DNA of 13,134 nucleotides. Source: Phycisphaerae bacterium (GTDB taxonomy: Bacteria; Planctomycetota; Phycisphaerae; Phycisphaerales; UBA1924). The position numbers and the translations under genes are program-made. Numbering within the stretch: position 1 is the stretch's first letter; each line of letters begins with the position of its first letter. The notes under the pieces were generated by a model. It ran no database searches and was not told the origin of the DNA. It was given only the letters and a program-made list of their open reading frames with translations. The stretch lies in NCBI GenBank assembly GCA_016794945.1, contig JAEUIX010000203.1:1-13134 (forward strand), read 5' to 3'. Positions 7,493 through 13,134 of the stretch are shown piece by piece.

Positions 7493-8497
7493 ATGCCCCA
7501 GCACGACCCCAGCCCCTGCCCGCTCTGCTTCCGGCCCATGCTGCTGGAGAAGGTCTGGGGCGGCGACCGCCTCAGCACGTTCGGCAAGCCGGTCGCCCCC
7601 GGCGCGGCCATCGGCGAATCGTGGGAAGTGGCGGACCTTGGCGCCACCAGCGCCAGCGGCGCCGGCGGCGCCGCCGCCCGCTCGGTCATCGAGGGCGGCA
7701 CGATGCACGGCCGCACGCTCGCCGACGCCCTCGGCGCCTGGGGGCCGGCGCTGCTGGGGCATGCAGGAGCCGACTCGTTCCCGCTGCTGGTCAAGTACCT
7801 CGACGCCAACGAGAACCTCTCGGTGCAGGTGCACCCATCGCCCGGCTACGCCGCGGCGAACCCCGGCTCGCACCTCAAGACCGAGTGCTGGTACGTGCTC
7901 GATGCGCGCCCCGGCAGCGTGATCTACAAGGGCCTGCGTCCTGGCGTGACCGCCGAGCGGTTCGCTTCGTTGGTCCGCGCGGGCTCGGCGGAGATCGTCG
8001 AGTGCCTCCAGCGCGCGCCGGCGATCGCCGGCGAGTGCCACCTCTTGCCCAGCGGCACGGTGCACGCGCTGGGTGCCGGCGTGCTTGTGGCCGAGGTGCA
8101 GACGCCCAGCGACACCACATTCCGCCTGTACGACTGGGGCCGCCAGGGCCGGGCACTGCACGTCGATCAGGCGCTGGCCTGCGCCGATCTCGGTCCCGCG
8201 CCGGCCGCCACGCGCTTCGCCGGCGGCCCGGGGTGGAACCGCCTGGTGCGGACCGACTTCTTCACGCTCGACGAGGCCCGCCCGGAGCCGGGCTCAGCCC
8301 TGGCGGTCGACCCTCTCAGCCGGTGCGCCGTGCTGATGGTCCTGCGCGGCGCCGGGGCCCTGCACTGGCCGGGGGGACACATGTCCATTGCCGCCGGACG
8401 CACCGTGGTCGTGCCCGCCTGCCTGAGCGCGGCGTCGGCCGTGTCGGCGGGCGCCGGCCTGACGGTGCTGCGGGCGGTAGTCGGCGGCGATGCCTGA
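7493..8497 (+). CDS. manA: Mannose-6-phosphate isomerase, type I (class I phosphomannose isomerase)
   Basis: This zinc enzyme interconverts fructose 6-phosphate and mannose 6-phosphate, linking glycolysis to GDP-mannose and surface polysaccharide synthesis. The 334-residue product is close to the short bacterial type. The cupin zinc ligands are visible: Gln112 and His114 in SVQVHP, Glu131 in LKTECWYVL, and His191 in SGTVHALGAG. The active-site Arg211 is in TTFRLYDW. The FPLLVKYLDANENL segment (96-109) is the family signature ahead of the metal site, and KVWGGDRL near residue 20 is the usual N-terminal motif. I took ATG 7493 because family homology begins about 10 residues later; an open frame back to 7343 covers the divergent promoter. 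No clear Shine-Dalgarno sequence is seen. It is divergent from the PTP-CTERM gene. Confidence 0.92.
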   Translation: MPQHDPSPCPLCFRPMLLEKVWGGDRLSTFGKPVAPGAAIGESWEVADLGATSASGAGGAAARSVIEGGTMHGRTLADALGAWGPALLGHAGADSFPLLVKYLDANENLSVQVHPSPGYAAANPGSHLKTECWYVLDARPGSVIYKGLRPGVTAERFASLVRAGSAEIVECLQRAPAIAGECHLLPSGTVHALGAGVLVAEVQTPSDTTFRLYDWGRQGRALHVDQALACADLGPAPAATRFAGGPGWNRLVRTDFFTLDEARPEPGSALAVDPLSRCAVLMVLRGAGALHWPGGHMSIAAGRTVVVPACLSAASAVSAGAGLTVLRAVVGGDA

Positions 8498-8668
8498 GCG
8501 CGGCGTGGGGTGTTGCGCCGGGGCCACAGCACCGATGGCGATCCCGGCGCGTCCGGAAAAACCCTCGATCGGCAGCGCGCCGCACCCTTCGGCCGCCCGG
8601 CGGTGGCACGGGCACGCGATTTGAAGCATGTTCTGGGCAGTGCGCTCCGCTGGGGAGCAGGAGATCCC

Positions 8669-9058
8669 GTGCCCGACCCGACGCCGACCGTTGCCGTTTC
8701 CGCCGCGCTGCTGGCCCTGTTCTGCGGGCTCGGCGGCTGCGCCGTTCCTGTCGCGACGAGCGGCGGGGCGACGGTCGGCGTCCCGGGCCGGCCCGACGCG
8801 GCGCTCTACGGGCCGGAGGAGGGCGGCGAGGGGTGGGAGTACGCCCGGCGTGATGGCGCGCTGGCGGTCGCGGGCGAAGCACGCCCGCTGCTGGCGACCG
8901 AACAGTGGCCGCAGGCCGCCCGCCCGGAGCTGGACTTTGACCGGCGCCTTCGCCTGCCGGCGGACCCCGGGAGCCTGCTGTACTTCAGCGACAGCCCCTA
9001 CCGCGCCTGGTACCGCGACGGCTGGCGGAGACGCGACGTCCGCCCCTGGTACCGCTGA
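8669..9058 (+). CDS. Small putative lipoprotein of unknown function
   Basis: No family is recognised. The 129-residue product, read from GTG 8669, has a short N-terminus, a hydrophobic stretch (8-20) and an LGGC lipobox with Cys24, so it is probably lipidated and kept in an envelope membrane. The mature part is charged and Gly-rich. It ends in an unusual aromatic and basic tail (about 105-129) with repeated Tyr, Trp and Arg, in blocks such as YRAWYRDGWRRR and RPWYR. The GTG start is favoured because AGGAG (8659-8663) lies five bases upstream and the signal peptide begins there; the frame is open back to 8510 but that stretch has no signal-peptide character. It follows manA by 171 bases on the same strand and could share its transcript or have its own promoter, which I could not locate. 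Confidence 0.7.
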   Translation: MPDPTPTVAVSAALLALFCGLGGCAVPVATSGGATVGVPGRPDAALYGPEEGGEGWEYARRDGALAVAGEARPLLATEQWPQAARPELDFDRRLRLPADPGSLLYFSDSPYRAWYRDGWRRRDVRPWYR

Positions 9059-9084
9059 ACCAACGACCCGAGGACGGAACGTCA

Positions 9085-9119
9085 CCGCGGCGGCCGCCCC
9101 ATCGGGGAGACCGCCGCGG
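9085..9119. terminator. Long nested hairpin between convergent lipoprotein and fibro-slime genes
   Basis: CCGCGGCGG (9085-9093) pairs with CCGCCGCGG (9111-9119). Inside the loop, CCCC (9097-9100) can pair with GGGG (9104-9107) around ATC. It lies 26 bases after the lipoprotein stop and before the convergent gene's end, where a terminator serving both strands is expected. No T-run follows on either strand. Confidence 0.4.
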
Positions 9120-9184
9120 CGAGCGTGAGGAGTGCGGCAGCGGCCGGTCCGCTGCGCGGTGCGTTGGCTCGGGTAAGCGGGGGC

Positions 9185-10120
9185 TCAGTCGTAGATGGCC
9201 GTGGTGGCGGGCAGGTCGGCGTTGCGGAGGGTGATGGTGGTGTCGATGCGGACGTTGGACTGGGTGGTGTGCCGCTCGGCGAAGAAGAGCTTGAGGTCGT
9301 AGGTCTGCCCGTCCTGCAGGTGGGTCAGCCGGTCGAGCTCGATGGTCTGGCTGATGGCGCCGTGCACACCGCCGATGTCGACTACCAGCTTGCCGCCGAT
9401 GAAGACGAACACGTCGTCGTCGCCGGTGAAGGTGAAAGTCTGGCCGGTGCCGCGCCGGAACTCAAACGTGGTGGCGAGCTCGAAGGTGAACCCGAAGTTC
9501 TTGGCCTGGCCGGGGCTGTTGCCGTAGAGCTGGTTGTTGATCGGGAAGAACCCGCCCTTGTTGACGTAGCCGGAGTCGTTCTTGTCGTCGAAGGTGTAGA
9601 CGTTGGTGCCCGAACGCCGGACGAGGGTGATCGGCACCTGGGTCGAGACGTTGACGCCCGGGATATCGCGGAACCACTGCCGGAACGATTCGGCGTTGGC
9701 GACCGCGCCGCCGGTCGAGGACGACACGGAGGCGCTTGTGTCGCCGGTGCGCGACGAGATGTAGGGCTTGCGCCGGGGGATTCGGTTGCGCCCCTGGGCG
9801 TCGCGGGCCTGGGTGCTCACCTTGCGGCCGGCGCTCAGGAACTGCGGCTTGCCGTCGCTGTCGAGGTCGTCCTTGACGATGTCGGTGTAGTGCGCGTACC
9901 CGCCCGACGGCACGTGCTCGAAGTCCACGTGCCCGCCGCTCTCGGTCTTCCAGCGGAAGTCGCGGCAGATGCCCGTGAGGTTCAGGGTGGCCGGCAGGTA
10001 CGAGTACCGGTCGCCGGACGAATCGCCCGACTGGCCCCAGGCGGGCGTCATGGCTCCGGCGACCGCGACGGCCGCCAGCGCGCTCAGGCGGAACGAAGAG
10101 ACAGGGGTGCGGCTGGACAT
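9185..10120 (-). CDS. Secreted fibro-slime domain protein
   Basis: The 311-residue product has an N-terminal signal peptide (basic start, Ala/Val core, probable cleavage near AWGQ at 27-30). The rest matches the fibro-slime domain, first named from Fibrobacter and Dictyostelium slime proteins and related to PA14-like beta-barrels. Diagnostic pieces are the early TGICRDFRW segment (49-57), NAESFRQWFRDIPGVN (142-157), and the GDDDVFVFIGGKLVVDIGGVHG block (233-254), where the Asp cluster and VDxGGxHG are typical of the fold and may bind Ca2+. A YDLKLFFAERHTTQSNVRIDT-like closing segment follows (274-294). Reported members are extracellular and linked to surface or carbohydrate contact; the role here is unknown. 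No sorting tail or transmembrane helix follows, so it is probably secreted. The ATG at 10120 has AAGGAG six bases upstream. It is divergent from murA and convergent with the lipoprotein gene. Confidence 0.88.
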   Translation of the reverse strand: MSSRTPVSSFRLSALAAVAVAGAMTPAWGQSGDSSGDRYSYLPATLNLTGICRDFRWKTESGGHVDFEHVPSGGYAHYTDIVKDDLDSDGKPQFLSAGRKVSTQARDAQGRNRIPRRKPYISSRTGDTSASVSSSTGGAVANAESFRQWFRDIPGVNVSTQVPITLVRRSGTNVYTFDDKNDSGYVNKGGFFPINNQLYGNSPGQAKNFGFTFELATTFEFRRGTGQTFTFTGDDDVFVFIGGKLVVDIGGVHGAISQTIELDRLTHLQDGQTYDLKLFFAERHTTQSNVRIDTTITLRNADLPATTAIYD

Positions 10121-10437
10121 GGCGGACTCCTTGACCGTGACGCCCGGTGTGGGCGTGCTGACGGGCGAATCGTCGTATTCAGTCCGCCCCCGTGCACCCG
10201 CACGGGGCAGGTTTCGGCCGCGGTCCCGCTGCGCGCGCGCTCGGGGCAAACCGTGCCGGTTGCGCCGGCCGGGTTCCGGGGGGCCGCCACCCCGATTGGA
10301 TCAGGGGCTTTTGCTGCCGGGATGGTCCGGGAACCGACGTATATTCGCACCCGCGGGACGGACCCCGCGGCGGAACGACGCCCGACACACCCCGCCGCGG
10401 ATGACCACCGGCGGCCACGAGGAAGCAGGGAAGCACC
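10121..10437. promoter_or_regulatory. Divergent 317-bp regulatory region between the fibro-slime gene and murA
   Basis: No gene is seen here. A perfect 8-bp hairpin, CCCCGTGC (10188-10195) with GCACGGGG (10200-10207) around ACCC, lies 68-87 bases upstream of the fibro-slime start and could be an operator or a leader structure. A TATATT element (10340-10345) is a good -10 for murA, giving a leader of roughly 85 nt, but no -35 at the right spacing is visible. murA has a purine-rich AGGGAAG sequence just before its ATG. Confidence 0.4.
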
Positions 10438-11820
10438 ATGGACCGGTTCGAGATCCGAGGCGGCACGCGGCTGGCGGGACGGTTGACGATCAAGGGTTCG
10501 AAGAACGCGGCGCTGCCGCTGCTGGCGGCGCCGCTGCTGACCGACGAGGCGGTGACGCTGCGGGACGTGCCGGACATCGCCGACATCGCCAACATGGAGC
10601 GGCTGCTGGCGGAGGTGGGGTGCACGGTGACGCGCCAGCGTGCGGCGGACCTTGAGGAAGCCGGCGGGGTGTTCACGGTCAAGGCGACGGATCTGTCGGC
10701 CTGCCACGCGCGGTACGACATCGTGCGGACCATGCGGGCGAGCATCTGCGTGCTGGGGCCGATCCTGGCCCGGCGGGGCTACGCGCGGGTGAGCATGCCG
10801 GGCGGCTGCTCGATCGGCGAGCGGCCGGTGGACATGCACCTGCGCGGGCTCGAGGCGCTGGGGGCCGACATCACGCTCGACGCCGGCGACATCATCGCCC
10901 GGATCCCCCGGGCCCACGGCAAGGCCGGGCGGCTGCGCGGGGCGCGGGTGTTCCTGGGCGGGCCGTTCGGCTCGACGGTGCTGGGTACGGCCAACGTGAT
11001 GTCGGCGGCAACCCTGGCCGAGGGCACCACGGTGATCGAGTGCGCCGCCTGCGAGCCGGAAATCGTCAACCTGGCCGACCTGCTGAACGCCATGGGCGCG
11101 CGGATCGAGGGGGCGGGCTCCCCGCGGATCACGGTGCACGGCGTGCGGCAGCTCGGCGGGGCCGACCTGCGGGTGATCCCGGACCGCATCGAGGCGGGCA
11201 CGTACATGTGCGCCGCGGCGATCACGGGGGGCGACCTGACGCTCGACAACTGCCCGGTGGATGCGCTGATGGCGCACATGGACCTGCTGCGGCACGCGGG
11301 GGTGACGTTTGTGTTCGACGCGTCGGCCGACCCGATGCGGGCGACCTGCCGCGTGACCATGGAGCGCGGGCCGCTGGGCGGGCGCGGGCTGCGGCCGGTT
11401 CAGGCGACGACGCAGCCGCACCCGGGCTTCCCGACCGACCTGCAGGCGCAGCTCATGGCCGTGCTCTGCCTGGCCGAGGGCAACAGCGTGATCACCGAAC
11501 GCATCTTTACCGAGCGGTTCCTGCACGTGGCCGAGCTGAGCCGCATGGGGGCCCAGCTGTTCCGCCAGGGGCCGACGGTCATCGTCTCGGGCGTGCGGAG
11601 CCTGCGCGGAGCGCCGGTGATGGCCAGCGACCTGCGGGCCAGCGCCTGCCTGGTGCTGGCGGGGCTCGCGGCCGAGGGGGTGACGACCGTCAACCGCGTC
11701 TACCACCTGGACCGAGGCTACGAGCGCATGGACGAGCGGCTGCGCAGCCTGGGGGCCCAGATCGAACGCATCAGCGACCGCGAAGAGGCGACGCTGGGCG
11801 CGCCCGGCGGCGTCGCCTGA
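10438..11820 (+). CDS. murA: UDP-N-acetylglucosamine 1-carboxyvinyltransferase
   Basis: MurA transfers enolpyruvate from PEP to UDP-GlcNAc, the committed step of peptidoglycan synthesis, in the cytoplasm. The 460-residue product is about 40 residues longer than E. coli MurA, partly from extra sequence around residues 66-80 and at the C-terminus. Key residues are present: Lys22-Asn23 in GSKNAALP, Arg100 in TMRAS, Cys124 in PGGCSIGERPVDMH (the fosfomycin target; Asp at this position would give resistance), Arg129, the catalytic Asp334 in PGFPTDLQAQ, and Arg400 in SDLRASACLVLAG. The HLDRGYERMDERL segment near the end is also typical. The ATG at 10438 opens directly into the conserved N-terminus. 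The HIT gene follows 32 bases later and is probably co-transcribed. Presence of MurA fits a wall-making planctomycete. Confidence 0.97.
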   Translation: MDRFEIRGGTRLAGRLTIKGSKNAALPLLAAPLLTDEAVTLRDVPDIADIANMERLLAEVGCTVTRQRAADLEEAGGVFTVKATDLSACHARYDIVRTMRASICVLGPILARRGYARVSMPGGCSIGERPVDMHLRGLEALGADITLDAGDIIARIPRAHGKAGRLRGARVFLGGPFGSTVLGTANVMSAATLAEGTTVIECAACEPEIVNLADLLNAMGARIEGAGSPRITVHGVRQLGGADLRVIPDRIEAGTYMCAAAITGGDLTLDNCPVDALMAHMDLLRHAGVTFVFDASADPMRATCRVTMERGPLGGRGLRPVQATTQPHPGFPTDLQAQLMAVLCLAEGNSVITERIFTERFLHVAELSRMGAQLFRQGPTVIVSGVRSLRGAPVMASDLRASACLVLAGLAAEGVTTVNRVYHLDRGYERMDERLRSLGAQIERISDREEATLGAPGGVA

Positions 11821-11852
11821 ACCGGCCACGGGCGACGGCGACCGACCCACGC

Positions 11853-12335
11853 ATGAACCCCATCGATGCCCCCGCTCCGGCCACCGACCCGGCCGACGAC
11901 TGCCCGGCCTGCGCCCGCCTGCGCCGCGCGGGCCCGGCCGACCCGTTCTGGCTTGCCGACCTGCGGGCGGGCGTGGCCGTGCTCCACAAGCACCAGCGAT
12001 ACCGCGGGTGGTGCACCCTGTGGCTGCGCAGGCACGCCGAGCACACCGCCGACCTCGACCGGCGGACCCAGGCCGACCTGTGGGAAGACGTCGCGGACCT
12101 GGCCGCGGCCATGCGGGCGGCGCTCGGCCCGGTGCGGATCAACTACGAGAATCTCGGCAACGTGGTGCCGCACGTGCACTGGCACCTGATCCCGCGGCGG
12201 GCCGACGATCCGGACCCGCGGGCGACGGTCTGGGTGCGGCCGACCGCCGAGACCGACTGCGGATGTCCCGACTCGGTGCGGGACGAACTGGTGGCGCGCC
12301 TGCGGGCGAGCCTGCGGGCCTTCGCACCGGGATGA
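11853..12335 (+). CDS. HIT-family protein (histidine-triad nucleotide hydrolase/transferase)
   Basis: HIT proteins hydrolyse or transfer nucleotides from substrates such as dinucleoside polyphosphates or AMP-conjugates; the substrate here is not known. The 160-residue product has the catalytic triad motif HVHWHLI with His107, His109 and His111, preceded by INYENLGNVVPH and followed by PR, as in bacterial Hit/Ap4A hydrolase-like proteins. An N-terminal CPAC pair (17, 20) may bind zinc, as in several HIT branches; DCGC near the C-terminus is less usual. I took ATG 11853, after the murA stop; the frame is open far upstream but only through murA in another frame. It lies 32 bases after murA and is likely in the same transcript. 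A short gap (12336-12411) without recognisable elements separates it from the convergent acetyltransferase. Confidence 0.88.
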   Translation: MNPIDAPAPATDPADDCPACARLRRAGPADPFWLADLRAGVAVLHKHQRYRGWCTLWLRRHAEHTADLDRRTQADLWEDVADLAAAMRAALGPVRINYENLGNVVPHVHWHLIPRRADDPDPRATVWVRPTAETDCGCPDSVRDELVARLRASLRAFAPG

Positions 12336-12411
12336 CGCGTGCGAAGGGCGGGAGCGAGCCCGGAGCGTGAGCGACGGGGTGCTTCAGTCGATGTGAGTTG
12401 AGACGGGATCG

Positions 12412-13089
12412 TCAGGCCAGCCGTTGAAGCAGGCCGGCGCGGACGGCGGGCCAGCGGTCGGGCGTGACGCTGTACATCATGGTGTCGCGGACGTAGCCGT
12501 TGGGCTGGATGAAGTGGGCGCGGAGGCGGCCCTCGAAACCGGCGCCGAGCTTGGTGATGGCGCGCTGGCTGTGGAGGTTGCGGGCGTCGGTCTTGAGCTG
12601 CACGCGGACGCAGCCGAGCGTTTCGATGGCGTGGCCGATCATCAGGAGCTTGGCGGCGGGGTTGACGCGCGTGCCGCGGAACGCCGGGCCGATGAAGGTG
12701 TAGCCGATCTCCAGCGACAGGTGCTCCGGGCGGAGGTCGTAGTAGGCGGAGGAGCCGACGATGCGGCCGTCGGGCAGGCGCATGGTGAGGGAGCGGCGCG
12801 CGGGGTCGGCGATGAGCTGGCTGTAGTGGGCGGCGAACGCGTCGAGGGAATCCACCGGCGGCGGCACGCTGTACCAGCGGAAGGTGTCGCGGTCGCACAG
12901 GCTGAAGAGCGCCGGCAGGTCGTCGGGCGTGGTGGGCCGCAGCGAGAGCCACGGGCTGTCGAGCGGGGCCGGCGGCGGCCAGCCGGGCCCGGGCAGGCGC
13001 GACACGTCGACGAGCGGGCGGGGCGGCGAGGGCTCGGTGGGCGGGGTGGTGGGCGGCGGCGCGGGATCGCTGGAACGCTGGTCGGTCAT
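12412..13089 (-). CDS. GNAT-family N-acetyltransferase (RimJ/RimL-like)
   Basis: The 225-residue product has a Pro-rich, probably disordered N-terminus (1-45), then an acetyl-CoA-dependent GNAT domain (about 46-210). Supporting motifs are the WLSLRPTTPDDL start (47-58), IVGSSAYYDLRPEHLSLEIGY (110-130, beta4), the acetyl-CoA loop region FRGTRVNPAAKLLMIGHAIE (137-156), and DARNLHSQRAITKLGAGFEG (168-187), which is the RimJ/RimL-type C-terminal signature. Such enzymes acetylate protein N-termini, amines or antibiotics; the target cannot be told. The ATG at 13089 lacks a visible Shine-Dalgarno sequence, and the upstream DNA is C-rich on the coding strand, so a downstream start within the Pro-rich segment is possible. 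It is convergent with the HIT gene. Confidence 0.88.
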   Translation of the reverse strand: MTDQRSSDPAPPPTTPPTEPSPPRPLVDVSRLPGPGWPPPAPLDSPWLSLRPTTPDDLPALFSLCDRDTFRWYSVPPPVDSLDAFAAHYSQLIADPARRSLTMRLPDGRIVGSSAYYDLRPEHLSLEIGYTFIGPAFRGTRVNPAAKLLMIGHAIETLGCVRVQLKTDARNLHSQRAITKLGAGFEGRLRAHFIQPNGYVRDTMMYSVTPDRWPAVRAGLLQRLA

Positions 13090-13134
13090 GGGGCGTGGAG
13101 CGGGCGGCGGTGGGGGCGGGGGGTCAGAGGACCT

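Noticed and set aside
7276..7809. N-terminal extension of the PTP-CTERM protein to 7809
   Set aside because: It would run through the divergent promoter and manA, while the Met at 7275 has a strong Shine-Dalgarno sequence and directly begins a signal peptide.
11040..11852. A MurA-HIT fusion suggested by the HIT frame staying open far upstream inside murA
   Set aside because: That upstream stretch is in a different frame from murA, is low-complexity, and murA has its own stop at 11820 with a good HIT start at 11853.

Overview
The window is a GC-rich (about 70%) bacterial chromosomal segment with compact gene packing, many GTG or weak-SD starts, and mostly housekeeping genes. Three traits point to Planctomycetota, most likely the Phycisphaerae side: a short exported protein ending in a PTPG / hydrophobic / poly-Arg sorting tail (a PEP-CTERM-like tail), a secreted fibro-slime domain protein, and a small proline-rich one-helix membrane protein of a type I associate with that group. 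The taxonomic placement is inference; no rRNA or other phylogenetic marker gene was compared.

Layout. 1-303 (-) is the N-terminal part of purM (AIR synthetase), cut by the window edge. Divergent from it is metK (451-1626, +, SAM synthetase), whose leader holds a perfect 20-bp palindrome. A guanine deaminase gene (guaD, 1658-2881, +) follows closely and overlaps, tail to tail, a minus-strand pair: an unknown single-pass membrane protein (4319-5005) followed by an unusual 475-residue protein (2863-4290). That protein joins a nucleoside-phosphorylase/nucleosidase domain to a complete NadD (nicotinate-mononucleotide adenylyltransferase) domain. A tRNA-Glu(UUC) gene (5083-5157, +) and ychF (5384-6493, +) come next.

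The middle (6619-9058) has an exported PTP-CTERM protein (-), divergent from a type I mannose-6-phosphate isomerase (manA, +), which is followed by a small putative lipoprotein (+). The last part has a secreted fibro-slime domain protein (-), divergent from murA (+, first committed step of peptidoglycan synthesis), then a small HIT-family hydrolase gene (+) and finally a GNAT acetyltransferase (-).

How they fit together: the left half is centred on purine, SAM and NAD nucleotide metabolism (purM, metK, guaD, phosphorylase-NadD). The right half is centred on the cell envelope and exported proteins (PTP-CTERM protein, ManA, lipoprotein, fibro-slime protein, MurA). I see no mobile element, CRISPR array, phage or defence module. 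The most unusual item is the phosphorylase-NadD fusion; the rest is mostly ordinary chromosomal content with a few uncharacterised exported proteins.
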